Assembly: GCA_009809945.1 (NCBI GenBank)
Contig: WTPW01000853.1
Coordinates: 60,535 to 124,534 of the forward strand
Origin: Gigaspora margarita
Taxonomy: Eukaryota; Glomeromycota; Glomeromycetes; Diversisporales; Gigasporaceae
Direction: 5' to 3'
DNA length: 64,000 nt
Made by a program: the position numbers and the translations under genes. Positions 48,474-59,550 of this stretch are shown one piece after another. A model generated the notes under the pieces. It had not been told where the DNA came from. It did no database searches and saw only the letters and a program-made list of their open reading frames with translations. Numbering within the stretch: position 1 is the first letter of the stretch; each line of letters begins with the position of its first letter.

Positions 48474-51400
48474 CTAGTTCTCGTCCCATTCCTCTACATT
48501 ATTTAACCAATCTTGGTCGCATATTAGCATTTCGATTGATTCTGGGCTAAGATTGGACCGATTATCATTGATGACTCTTTCAGCTGTACTGAATATCTAA
48601 ATAGAATTATAGATTAGTTTATTCAAATAACAATAAAATAAATAGGAAAAAACTATTTATACACTATGGTATGTACACGAGTGCTAATTAACGAATTTGC
48701 AAATTCGTATAATATATAAATTATAGACCAGAATTAAACCCAATTTAAGGTTAGGGTTAGGGTAAGCTTTGGAATTGAAAAAGGTTATTGTTTATAATAA
48801 AATTTTGCAAGAATATTTTTTTTAAGAGCCCGAAGAGTGGTTTCATATAGGGATGGAAACGGTAGCCCAATTGGACCCAACAGGCTTTTTTTGAAATTAA
48901 ATTCGGACCATCTTTTAAAACACTGGTCACATGATAAATTACTACGTGACCAGTATTTTGGAAGATGGCCCGAATTTAATTTCAAAAAAAGCCGTTGGGC
49001 CCAATTGGGCTAGCCGTTTCCATCCCTAGTTTCATAAAGTTATAATATGTACCCATGTTTATACACTAGTGTACAAATAGTAATTGGCTAATAAATAAAC
49101 TGAACTCTGTAGTTTACTTACTGATTCACATGGAACTGAGGTAATTGGCATCGCAAGGATGTCTCTTGCCATTAAAGAAATGGAAGGGTATCTTGGTGCA
49201 TTTGCTTTCCACCAAGTTAGAATGTCGAATAGTTCTGAATGGGAACAGAGGAAAAGCAGATCAGCAAGATATTGCTCGAATTCATCTAATCCATTCCCAA
49301 NAATAGTATTATTGGCNTTGANAAAAGCATCGAAATCATCNATTTCTTNATCCCNAGGAGTATTCNAACNNTCATTTATTACAGTATTAACTGTATGCTG
49401 CATATAAGTTGAACTGTAGATATTCCTAACTCTGCAGTAATAATAATATATAAGCTAAGTTCTTTTAATGAAGTTTAAATGAAATTCGAAAAACAATAAT
49501 ACCTTTACTTGATTTAATTATATTAACCTTTTCCTCAGCTTCAATACATGACAAGTCCATTTTCTCCTTATATAAATGAGTCAGCAACGACATTTTAAAA
49601 TGAGGATCTAGAATCGACGCAATATAGTGCATATCGCCCATATCCGCCCAATACTTATCAAACTTAGATTTCATTGGTTTGATCATTTGAGAAAAAAAAG
49701 AATCCGAATCAGTAGCATTTAGCTTGAGATGTACTCTAATTTTTAATAGTTGAATAAGAAAAACATTTGCTGTAGAATAGGTGCTTCCTGATAAAACATT
49801 GGTAACTATATTAAAAACATAATATAATTAATTCGAGACATATAAATGAAAATCAATATTTTTTTTTATATGACTTACTTTCGTAAAACGGTTTCAAGAA
49901 GTTACATAGGCTCTCAGCCATTTCCTAATCATCTTCAAAAGGTGCAATTGGCTCAAAACTATTATCCCGGTAAGCAAGACAATCAAATATACTTCTATAT
50001 AGGATAGTGGACGCCAATATTTCGTAGATGGAATTCCAGCGCGTAATTACGTCAAGGGCTGGTCTTTGGCTCGAAACAAGTTCCTCACAAAACCTGGTAA
50101 CATAGTTCTCGAAGATTTGCTGACGACGTTGCGAACTGTGAATCCAATTCACACAACCTCGAATCTATAATATTAACGATAAGTAAGTGTGTCAACTCTC
50201 TTTAAACCGGACCTAATACTGAACCAAGGTCATAATAAACTAAAAAAAAAGAACATAAATAATTGCATTAATTGTACTGAAATAAATATAATAAAAATTT
50301 TTAACTCACGAACATAATCTCGCATACCTTTTTTGTCCTATGAAAATTACGATTCTTTTCGATTTTCATATTTGTCGGGCATGGTTAAAGTTGAACAGTC
50401 AATTACATAATTATTTGCGCATTCCAAAAGTACTTTAGCATCTCCTATTTGTTTAATAGGTTTTATCTATCCATAAAACTTCATACTCGATCTTCTTAAG
50501 GTACAAAAGATTAATTGAATAGCAATAATTGAAAAACTCAGGTAGTTTGTTGATTTAAGAGGATTTCTTTGCATTTTTCAAGAGAGGCCAATTCTTCAGT
50601 AATAATGAAAGCTTGGACTTTCTTCATTTCTTTTGTAACTGTCTTTACTGATAATTTTTTAGTATTTTTATCTTGGCAGTAGCACTAAATATCATACTGT
50701 CCAACTAGGCTATCACAGTTAGCTGATTTTAAAAATTATTCAAACACTTTTCTTTTGTCTCGAATTGTGCTCTACGATTTTAAAAAAGAGTAATATGCCC
50801 TGCAGAAATTAGTAGCACAAACTTCAGTTTTAATAGAATAAGGCTACATGAATTTAATTTATTGGTTCTCGTAACATGAAACTTTTTAAACTCACCCGAT
50901 TATTAAAAGTATATAAAAAATTTTTTTATAAAAATTTCATAGCCGGGTTACGAGAACCAATTAATTAACTTTGCATGGCCTAACAGCTAATAACCCGTGA
51001 TTAAGGCAGTTAAGCTATAATTAAAAAAATAAATCGTGTAGTATATACCCCTCGCTAATGTATATTAATAACTAGTCCGGTTCAGAGAGAATCGACAGTA
51101 TTATATTAAAGTTTGATTAAAAATATAAATATTTTACTTACCTTGTTCACAATATCTTTAACTGTTTTAAGCCCATCAGTAACGATAAGGTTCAAAATGT
51201 GGGCGCTACAACGTTGATGCAGCAAATTTCCATTTGCAACAAGTGTATCGTGTTCGTTTAGCCTGCGTTTTATGTTGGCTATTGCAGCATCATTGTTGGT
51301 TGCATTGTCCAAGGTAATAGCCAACATCTATAAAATAATAAATTTGTCAATAAAAAAAAAATATACAATAAAAAACTTGCTAAGTTATAAAATACCTACC

Positions 51401-53297
51401 TTAGACATAATATCCCAATCGTCAAGACACTTAAGAAATGTATCACTAATGGCAGTTCCAGTGTGTGGTGCAGGAACTAATATAAATGCTAAAACTATTT
51501 TTTCAAGATTCCAATCCATATTGATAAAATAACTTACCGGTAGTAGAAATATAATAATTAAATAACTTTAAAAATAAATACATAATAAAAGAAATATATA
51601 CATGTGATCGGCATGTATCCAAGATTCTGATTTGAGGTCCACAAATCAGTTGTGAAACTAAGATGCCCGGGAGTTTTTTGTACTATTGTACGAACTTTTT
51701 CTGCGAGCTCTTCAAAATGAATATTACAATCTGTACGTATAGTTTTTTCAGTCATTACTTTAAATTGCGGTCGCAAGTTTTTAAGGAATTTTAAAAATCC
51801 CTTGTGCTCAACTATATGAAATGGATATCCATGCATAAGGATCATATCCGAGAAATCTTGATGGGATTTATCTTGAGAGAATTGGTAACTAGTAACACCC
51901 GATATAAACAATTGTAACTGTTGTTGTGATTCGGTCTTAAGGTATACATTTTGAGTTCTTTAAATGCCATATTAAAGAACTTGTTCCTGTGTTGGCATTA
52001 TGTTTAAAAAAAGTTTTGCAGTGCATACATTGAGCACGGTTCTCTAGTAATTATATAAGATTTTATTAATACTTATTATAAAGTACAAAATTTTTATCNT
52101 CAGAGAGAATCGACAGTATTATATTAAAGTTTGATTAAAAATATAAATATTTTACTTACCTTGTTCACAATATCTTTAACTGTTTTAAGCCCATCAGTAA
52201 CGATAAGGTTCAAAATGTGGGCGCTACAACGTTGATGCAGCAAATTTCCATTTGCAACAAGTGTATCGTGTTCGTTTAGCCTGCGTTTTATGTTGGCTAT
52301 TGCAGCATCATTGTTGGTTGCATTGTCCAAGGTAATAGCCAACATCTATAAAATAATAAATTTGTCAATAAAAAAAAAATATACAATAAAAAACTTGCTA
52401 AGTTATAAAATACCTACCTTAGACATAATATCCCAATCGTCAAGACACTTAAGAAATGTATCACTAATGGTGGTTCCAGTGTGTGGTGCAGGAACTAATA
52501 TAAATGCTAAAACTATTTTTTCAAGATTCCAATCCATATTGATAAAATGACCTACCAGTAGTAGAAATATAATAATTAAATAACTTTAAAAATAAATACA
52601 TAATAAAGGAAATATATACATGTAATCGCCATGTATCCAAGATTCTGATTTGAGGTCCACAAATCAGTTGTGAAACTAAGACACCCGGGAGCTTTTTATA
52701 CTATTGTACGAACTTTTTCTGCAAGCTCTTCAAAATGAATATTACAATCTGTACGTATAGTTTTTTCAGTCATTACTTTAAATTGTGGTTACAAGTTTTT
52801 AAGGAATTTTAAAAATCCCTTGTGCTCAACCATGTGAAATGGATATCCATGCATAAGGATCATATCCGATAAATCTTGACGAGATTTATCTTGAGAGAAT
52901 TGGTAACTAGTAACACCCAATGTAGACAATTGTAACTATTGTTGTGATTCGGTCTTAAGGTATTTATTACATTTTGAGTTCTTTAAATGCCGTATTAAAG
53001 AACTTGTTTCTGTGTTGGCATCATGTTTAAAAAAAGTTTTGCAGTGCGTACATTGAGCACGGTTCTCTAGTAATTATATAAGATTTTATTAATACTTATT
53101 ATAAAGTACAAAATTTTTATCGATTATTCTAAATTCTTACTTTGTTTAGGATTATTAGGTTTGATAAAATGTTTGTCTTGAAATACCCATGATAGAGATT
53201 TGCCATTTCTTTTATGTTTTTTGCTATGTATGTGTTCTTCTACAGATGGGGCTTGTTCAGAACCTGTATTTTCATCTTCACTAATTTCTAAATCCAT
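48474..53297 (-). pseudogene. BED-type hAT transposase gene, multi-exon, broken by internal duplication and lesions
   Basis: It would cut and paste the surrounding hAT element. In minus-strand order: exon 53297-53141 (MDLEISEDENTGSEQAPSVE, basic tail), then a BED finger from 53066 (QCTHCKTFFKHDANTETSSL, then HLKNSKC). Next come MILMHGYPF and FTTDLWTSNQNLGY (51911-51558 and the copy near 52900-52630), and TLDNATNND with LLHQRCSAHILNLIV (51327-51106; 52345-52124). These are followed by DVITRWNSIYEIL (about 50090), KFDKYWADMGDMHYIASILD (about 49660) and the C-terminal dimerisation block WWKANAPRYPSISLMARDIL. That block is spliced from CES (about 49120) to IFSTAERVINDNRSNLSPES (about 48590) and ends WDEN with a stop at 48474. 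The middle is present twice. The upstream copy (52101-53118) has two in-frame stops. The downstream copy (51086-52098) has a 5-base deletion in the finger. Several Ns lie at 49301-49371. A full product is unlikely unless these are consensus errors. Confidence 0.85.
51086..53118. repeat. About 1-kb direct duplication inside the transposase gene, with N at the junction
   Basis: 51086-52098 and 52101-53118 align throughout. The part covering TLDNATNND is identical in protein, and scattered changes lie nearer the finger (for example TGTGATCGGCATG against TGTAATCGCCATG). The junction carries a single N at 52099. Either a real tandem duplication or two divergent copies or alleles laid end to end by assembly would give this. 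Confidence 0.85.
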
Positions 53298-53299
53298 TC

Positions 53300-53880
53300 T
53301 TATTAGAATAGTTTACTACAAACTACAAAGTATATTGTTTCTAATAATATTACTCTTTGTTGAAGAAAAAAAACAGAGATATAATATTCTTGATATCCTT
53401 TTAGCTTTAATTTCACATGTTTATTTTCCTGTTTCTATATTTAGAGAAATCACAATCACGAACTTCAAAATTTTTTACAAAAAAAAAAAAAAATAGAAAA
53501 TAAGTTCGTACCTAGTATACATACGTACATATCTGGTACGAAAAATATCCATCTAATTTTTAAATTAATAAATACAATAGTGATGTTATTAATAAAAAAG
53601 AAATTATATTTATACATAGTACATATAGTTTTATATAAGGCATGTCAATGTGTCTTTAAAATTTAAAGAATTTACATTTTAGTCGTATAAATTCATTTTA
53701 AAAACATAAGTTTTATTTATTTCTACGTAACATTCAAATAACTCTAATTTATAAACTAGTATATTCAGGTTTATAACAAGATTTTATTATAATATTTTTT
53801 GTTCTAACCTAAATAAACATGCATTTAGGTGTAATTTCTAATTAAAGTTGCATTTGTATACTAAAGTTTAATATAAAGTT
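53300..53880. other. 5' flank of the transposase gene inside the hAT element, no other gene seen
   Basis: AT-rich, with repeats of TACGTACATA near 53515-53530. It may contain the transposase promoter, but I see no specific element. GGCCCG-type sub-terminal words begin at about 53885. Confidence 0.4.
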
Positions 53881-54164
53881 AAACGGGTATTAACGGGTTT
53901 TACCGGGCCTATTTAAAAAACCCAAACCAAACCCGGTATTTTATAAACCCAGACCAGGCCCGGCCCAATGTTTTTTTAACCCGGCCCAAGCTTGGCCCAA
54001 TTAATTAACGGGTTTAAAATTTAGGCCCAAACCCGGCCCGACCCGCTAATTTCCGGGTTTGGCCCGGCCCATTCCGGACCCTAACTATGGTCATATAATC
54101 TTACAATTAAACTTTGATATGACCTGTTATGACCTGGTCATGTGCCAACACTGTTGTAGTTTGG

Positions 54165-55125
54165 GTTAAGATTAGAGTTGGGACGATAGAGTTTCTATTA
54201 GTAAAATTTCACAAGTATTTTTTAATTAGACTGACAGAAAATGGGTTCTTAATTAAAATTTCAAGTTATTTCTGTTTTTTTGTAAAAAAAATGGTTTCGC
54301 TTCGATTGTTTACGTTACAACTGATATTGAAATTTTGATTGGTCAAAAATTACGGGAGGGAACAATTTTTGTATCATATATATCTGATGAACTACATTGT
54401 AGGTTACGCAATAAAGATTTTCCGAATGGATAATCATATAAATTCTATTATTCTGATCGTAGCGAATGAATTTGATAATCATTTCTAAATTTCTGTAATA
54501 GGGCAGACCAAAACGAGATTAGATTAAAATAAAATTTTGTGCATAAGTTTTTAAAAAACGTGGCTCGAATAGGAATTTCATTTTCATATTAATCCAATTT
54601 TATTATGATCCGCGATAATTCACATTGTTTTCTGTTAAAGAACGCTCCGCTCCGTCTCAATCGTTTAGCAGATCACTAACTATAAAATTGTCATTTTCGA
54701 AATTAAAATGGTTATATTTTTTGTTAATATCGCTTTTTATTTTACAAAATTCACTATATCGTAAATCCTATATGCATGTAGCTGTTGGGATTGCTAGGTC
54801 TTATTAAAAAAAAAAAAAAAGAGCACGCTCTAGATCTTTATGATTTGATGAGTTATTCATGAGTTAAAAGTTTTTCTGAATTTATATATATTGTAAGATT
54901 CTACTTTTTATAAGCTATTTAAAATAATGTTTATGCAATAAATGCAATACCTTTACTACCCTACCTATATCTTTCGTCATTTTTGTTTTATATAACAGAG
55001 GTTCTATTCTTTCTGTTATAAATACTTTTTTTTATTTTTATTAAAAAATAACCATTGCTTTTCAAGGCCGTTTAAATAAAATTCATGATAATATTTTAAT
55101 TACAAACATTTGTAATATCAAAACA
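54165..55125. other. Upstream region of the MFS gene, no other gene seen
   Basis: Moderately AT-rich. No coding frame with motif; short open frames at 54129-54338 and 54625-54807 have no family features. The region just before 55126 (ATTCATGATAATATTTTAAT) is presumably the MFS 5' leader. Confidence 0.45.
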
Positions 55126-57813
55126 ATGGCTACACATTCAGTTGATATTTTTGAAAAAAAAGATGAAATCATCATTTCAAGCGCTGAGGAAAAGAAATTA
55201 TTAAAAAAACTTGATTTAAGAATTATTCCTTTGCTTACACTTCTTTTTACCCTTAATTTCTTGGATAGGTATATATATATTAATCTAATCAAATATTTTA
55301 TAATAAAAGTTTGACTTATCTTTATTACTTTAGGGTTAATATTGGAAATGCGAGATTAGCTCATTTGGAACGTGATCTTAATTTAACAGGAGTTGAATTT
55401 AATTGGTGCTTAGGCATATTCTTTATGTAAGTTTTTTTTTAATTTTTTTTTTTCTTTTTTGCTTTTTTTTTTTTTTTTTTTTTTTTCTATTTGAATTTTT
55501 TTTTATATTTAAAGAGGTTATGTATTATTCGAAGTGCCATCCAATATTTTTTTAGTCAAGATCAGACCTTCAATTTGGAGTTAGTTTTTTTTTTCCTATA
55601 AATTTATATAGTTGAATTACTAGTGAAATTTATTCACGTTATTAATTTCTTTTAATAGTTTCATCACTAATGGTCTGCTGGGGTATCATAATGACGAGCA
55701 TGGCATTTGTAATATTAAAAATAATAAATAATTTATGATAGTATCAATTTGTTTTAATAAAACTCGTGATTTAATTTGCAAATTTTCTAACGTTTAAGGT
55801 AAGAAATTTTTCTCAATTAATGGGTACAAGATTTTTATTAGGTGTTTTTGAATCAGGTCTTTTTCCCGCTATCGTATTTTATATTACAAAATGGTATAAA
55901 AGATCTGAACGAAGTTATCGAATTAGTTTATTTTTTTCCGGTGCTACAATTGCTGGTGCATTTAGTGGTCTTTTAGCATTTGCTATCATGAATTTAGATG
56001 GTAAATTTGGCCTGAGTGGTTGGCGATGGGTACGTACTTATGTCTAATGTGTTTATTATTTAAGTGTATTTGACTTATAACATTTTCAACCTCTTTTTTT
56101 TTATTGTGTCATTTTTTAATCTCAGATATTTCTTATTGAGGGGTTGGCAACAGTCACTGTTTCATTTTTCTCTTACTTTTTAATCACGGATTATGCGGAA
56201 ACAGCTTCTTGGCTTACAGAAGACGAACGAAAATTAGCCGTTAATCGGTTACTACTTGATGAGGGACATGGCCATACAACTCGTTTTGATAAATTTCAGA
56301 TTTTTCAGGCTTTTAAAGATTTGGTAACGCTTATAAAAAAAACATATATATACACATATATATATATATCGTATAAGTGCGAAATAACGCGCAGGGGCAT
56401 ATATTCGAATTTTGACCCGAATTAAGCTTAATTAGGCCGAAATTCGAAATTACACCCCTGCGCGTTATTTCGCGCTTATACGGTAAATATTTATTATTAA
56501 CTTTATAAATAAATAACTATAATATTAACTTTTTTTTTTTTTTTTTTGTTTTATTTAGAAAGTCTACATATTTATGTTTATGTATTTTTGTATACTTGTT
56601 ATTATGTATTCTTTTTCTTTTTTCCTTCCAACCATTGTAAACGGTCTGGGATTTAATCCTGGTAAAGATTTAATTTTTAATTACTATTATATCTATTATT
56701 TAATTTATTATTCAGTAATTTATTTATTATTATTTTTTTTTTTTTACCTATTATTTCATTAGTTATTTCCCAACTTCTTTCCACTCCTCCATTTTTTTTG
56801 GGTTGTATTACATCGATCACGTTAGCGATATTAGCTGATCGCCAAAAAGTTCGTAGTCCATATTTGATATCTTGTTTGTTAGCGGCAATCGTAGGATACT
56901 CGATACTTGTTTCAGAGAATTCTAGTATCGCATGTAAGTTTTATTTATAAATTTTTTTTTTTTTTAATCTTAAAAAGTATTTCAAAAGTATAGTAATATT
57001 TTATATTTTTAGTGAAATATTCTGGTGCTTGTATTGTTGGTTTGGGTACATTTGCATGTGTACCTAATCTACTTGCATGGTAAGTCTATATTCTGTATAC
57101 ATTTGATTTTTTATATATAATCTTTAAGGGTCTGCAAGCCGGGCTCATGCCATGCTTAACAAAAAGATAGGCAAGGCATGGGCATAAACACAGGCACAAA
57201 AATTTGGCCAAGAACTCTTGTAAATATGGATGTAGAATGCCAGGCATTAGTTGGCACTTTAAGCTGGCACTTTGGTAGCGAGTGGTCCTTGTGCTCATGC
57301 TTTATAGCGCCTAATACTTTGTGACCATGCTTATAATGCCTAGCAATTTGGTATCTATGAGCACAGTGCACGGTACAAGGCACTAGTGCCTGGCCTGATG
57401 CCAATATGCCTGGAATTGGCACTTGCAAATCTTTAACGCAACCTTTTTTTTTTTACTAAATGATATTTTTTTTAATAAAAAAAAAAAAACAATAAAAAAG
57501 GACATTAAATAATCTGTCAGGGGACTTGAAACGTGCTGTAGGTTGCGCGATGGCGATTTCCTGGGGTAATCTAGGTGGTATAGTAAGTGCGCAGTTATAC
57601 AGACCTAATGATGCACCGACTTTTAAATTTGGTCATTCTATTGCAATATCACTTTTAATTGTTGCGGTAATATTATCTATAATTCAATATTATCACTTGA
57701 AAAGAATGAATGAATATAAACTTAAAGATCCCATTAGGTTTTTTAAAGGAATTAATGAAGAGGATGCTAAACATTTGGGTGACATGCACCCTTCGTTCAT
57801 TTATAGTATGTAG
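55126..57813 (+). CDS. MFS transporter, Dal5/anion:cation symporter family, 10 exons, 477 aa
   Basis: It is likely a plasma-membrane proton symporter for an organic anion. Relatives carry allantoate, nicotinate, pantothenate or similar small acids (family knowledge), and the substrate is not decidable here. Exons are 55126-55268, 55334-55426, 55515-55579, 55659-55708, 55799-56029, 56126-56323, 56559-56661, 56763-56933, 57013-57079 and 57501-57813. All are GT...AG, and 1434 nt are in one frame. Family hallmarks are RIIPLLTLLFTLNFLDRVNI, NARLAHLERDLNLTG, FFIGYVLFEVPSN, GTRFLLGVFESGLFPAIVFY, WRWIFLIEGLATV, and NNLSGDLKRAVG with WGNLGGIVSAQLYR near the C-terminus. About 12 membrane segments fit. 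The length is normal to slightly short. Intron 6 contains a palindromic element (56369-56484). Intron 9 (57080-57500) is unusually long and holds GC-richer repeat sequence. No break was seen. Confidence 0.95.
56369..56484. repeat. Palindromic element of the GCGAAATAACG family in intron 6 of the MFS gene
   Basis: The left end ATCGTATAAGTGCGAAATAA, then CGCGCAGGGG, is inverted at the right (CCCCTGCGCGTTATTTCGCG, then CTTATACGGT). The middle CCCGAATTAAGCTTAATTAG is shared with the copy at 11548. It folds into one hairpin of about 115 bp inside a spliced intron. Confidence 0.8.
57120..57440. repeat. GC-richer repeat-like insert in MFS intron 9
   Basis: The segment stands out in composition, with words such as AGGCAAGGCATGGGCATA, TGCCAGGCATTAGTTGGC and CTAGTGCCTGGCCTGATGCC. 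GCATG and TTGGCACTT recur on both strands. No terminal repeats or duplication were resolved. A 90-codon antisense open frame has no family features. It is probably a transposed insert that lengthened the intron. Confidence 0.45.
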
Positions 57814-58570
57814 ATAGCATTGTAGTGTACAAAATTTATTTATTAAAAATTATATACCTATAATTATTCGTATATATAATAAATTTTGAAACATCAATAA
57901 TTAATCGTTTAACCGCGTCTAATAATTTTACCTAACTGGCTTTAATACAAGGAAAATTTTATATAGTCTAATAATTTTAATCCTTAATTACAATCTGCTC
58001 ACTCATGGTCAAGGTTGGTAATGGACTCAATGAAAACATCAGCGTCGCCAATAATTGAGGTAACAGTCAAATGATTTCATTGCCTCTTAATTTTTATCAG
58101 ATTTGTCGTAACTCTATCATATTAATAATTATAATTATTACTTCCTTCATTCGTATTTTTAATTCTTCGTTTGTACAATCGACTTTGGACATAACCAACC
58201 TTTTTTGCAACTATCCTTTAACGAATTCTTTCCAAAAATTTTTATTATATAATTCAGTATAAAAACGCAGTAAATTACTCAATAAGGAATTTTGAAATCT
58301 TTTACTATAAAGAACTGCCATATTTTACATGAAAAGAAACAATAACATTGAATCTTTTTATGTAGATAAGATGAGTAAATATTAAAAGGTCTCAAACTTT
58401 AAAAACACGATAAGCATAACTGTTTTCCTAAACGTGAATACTTTTACTGTTTTTGTTTTTTTTGCGGAAATTTAGCACAATACATGGTTCATTTTTAAAA
58501 TAATAATAATAAATTCATTTGTCGGAAAGTCATGTGACTGCCGCTTCGATTATTGGTAACATTGATGCTT
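57814..58570. other. Downstream of the MFS gene, no gene seen
   Basis: Probable MFS 3' untranslated region followed by AT-rich sequence. No frame here has coding character. Confidence 0.4.
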
Positions 58571-58574
58571 TTGA

Positions 58575-58740
58575 GCCAAATAGGCTGCGAATGGAGCCGT
58601 GAATGGAGTCAATGGTGCTCCGAATGGAGTCAACGGCGCAGTCAACGGCGCTGCGAATGGAGTCAATGGTGCTGCGAATGAAGTCAATGGTGCTGCGAAT
58701 GGAGTCAATGATTCTGAGAATGGAACAAATGGAGCTCCAT
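58575..58740 (+). repeat. 21-bp minisatellite, GGAGTCAATGGTGCTGCGAAT
   Basis: About seven imperfect units of 18-21 bp, GC-richer than their surroundings. Every period is a multiple of three. On the plus strand one frame stays open from an AAATAG acceptor-like site at about 58588 to a TAG at about 58742. It gives NGVNGAANGVNGA-type repeats. That would suit a short 3' exon of an unknown low-complexity protein, but no upstream exon is identifiable. The minus strand reads LTPFAAPLTPFAA. Confidence 0.6.
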
Positions 58741-58765
58741 AGTATTTCTTAATATAAATTATATA

Positions 58766-59042
58766 TACCTTATTTTCGCGAAATAACGGGGTATGGCCAT
58801 TATTTAGAAAATTGCGCCCCCCTAAAATAGTATGCGAGGCTTCAAAATAACTCCCATGCGCGTCCCTAAATAACGCGCACCTCATATATACAGTATCTGT
58901 GATATAAGTACCGGCTTTCTCTTAGTACAGCTACTTATATATGGTCGTTACCTGGAAAAGCAGGTTAATTAAAAAATCAATCTTTGTCTCGATATTAACC
59001 GCATATACTCAAAATGACGCGCAGGTAGGTGAAAATACGGTA
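58766..59042. repeat. GCGAAATAACG-family element, degenerate or two merged copies
   Basis: TACCTTATTTTCGCGAAATA at the left and GGTGAAAATACGGTA at the right are inverted. Between them CTAAATAACGCGCACCTCAT (about 58865) and AAAATGACGCGCAGGTAGG (about 59005) are further tip-like pieces. The ends are clear but the interior is not a simple hairpin. Confidence 0.55.
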
Positions 59043-59550
59043 TGTTAAATTTTTAGCAATTCCGTCATTGGACCTATAATTTTTTTATCATGTTCCATCC
59101 TTCGGAATTATATGATTTTTTATCATGTAGGTTAAATCATATGACAAAATGATCATAGAATGAAAAACTATGGCAATTGCTACTATGTGCTATGTGCATA
59201 ACAATGACCAGCATTACTAAAAAAACGCTTACGTTAACTCTAACTCTGGCCAATGTTGTGCCCATAGCTTTTCCTTAATACGATAGTATTGATAGATGGT
59301 GAATAAAAGATGCAATGTATTCAAATTTTTCAATAACAATGGTTTCGACTCTTGCATAAAAGAATAAAAACTATTTAAGGTTTGAAGAAGCAAATATTTA
59401 ATTGGCTTTTATACAAGATAGAAATAGATTTACCATGGAAATAAATTTTATCTTCTAACAGTAATAATTCAAATAAAATTGTAAACATCTTAATATAAAA
59501 AAAAAATATTTATTGTCTAATATTACCCAACCTTTAATAAAATAGCATTT
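59043..59550. other. Intergenic stretch, no gene seen
   Basis: A hairpin-like pair TCATATGATTT / AAATCATATGA lies near 59107-59151. The remainder is likely the 3' flank of the F-box gene. I saw no coding frame. Confidence 0.4.

Larger units (their letters stand above)
46194..54083. mobile_element. Middle hAT element, 7.9 kb, carrying a BED/hAT transposase gene
   Basis: The tips TAGGGTCCGGAATGGGC and GCCCATTCCGGACCCTA are perfect inverted repeats of 17 bp. They are flanked by ACTATAGT (46186-46193) and ACTATGGT (54084-54091), 7 of 8 identical. Both ends are dense in GGCCCG-type words (about 46195-46345, 47943-48050, 53885-54080), GC-rich against the AT-rich window. The transposase gene runs on the minus strand at 48474-53297. 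A third hAT element (46355-47934) lies in the left sub-terminal zone. Without it the element is about 6.3 kb, inflated further by a 1-kb internal duplication. Confidence 0.9.
45878..54153. mobile_element. Outer hAT miniature element (GGTCATAT-saturated), split by a 7.9-kb hAT element
   Basis: The tips CAGTGTTGGCATATGACCAG and, inverted, CAGTGTTGGCACATGACCAG are flanked by a perfect 8-bp duplication, TTGTAGTT, at 45870-45877 and 54154-54161. Its own sequence is about 316 bp left plus about 70 bp right. It is made almost wholly of GGTCATATGACC / AACAGGTCATA words with a central palindrome near 46064. The TIR tip equals that of the elements at 2745, 10384 and 23174. Confidence 0.9.

Noticed and set aside
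57156-57428. 90-codon minus-strand frame in MFS intron 9
   Set aside because: It is rich in His, Pro and Cys from GGCATG-type words, has no domain, and lies in a spliced intron.
58550-58885. 111-codon minus-strand frame with LTPFAAPLTPFAA repeats
   Set aside because: It runs on through a GCGAAATAACG-type element and has no start context; the minisatellite explains the repeats. The plus strand is the slightly better candidate and is kept only as a finding.
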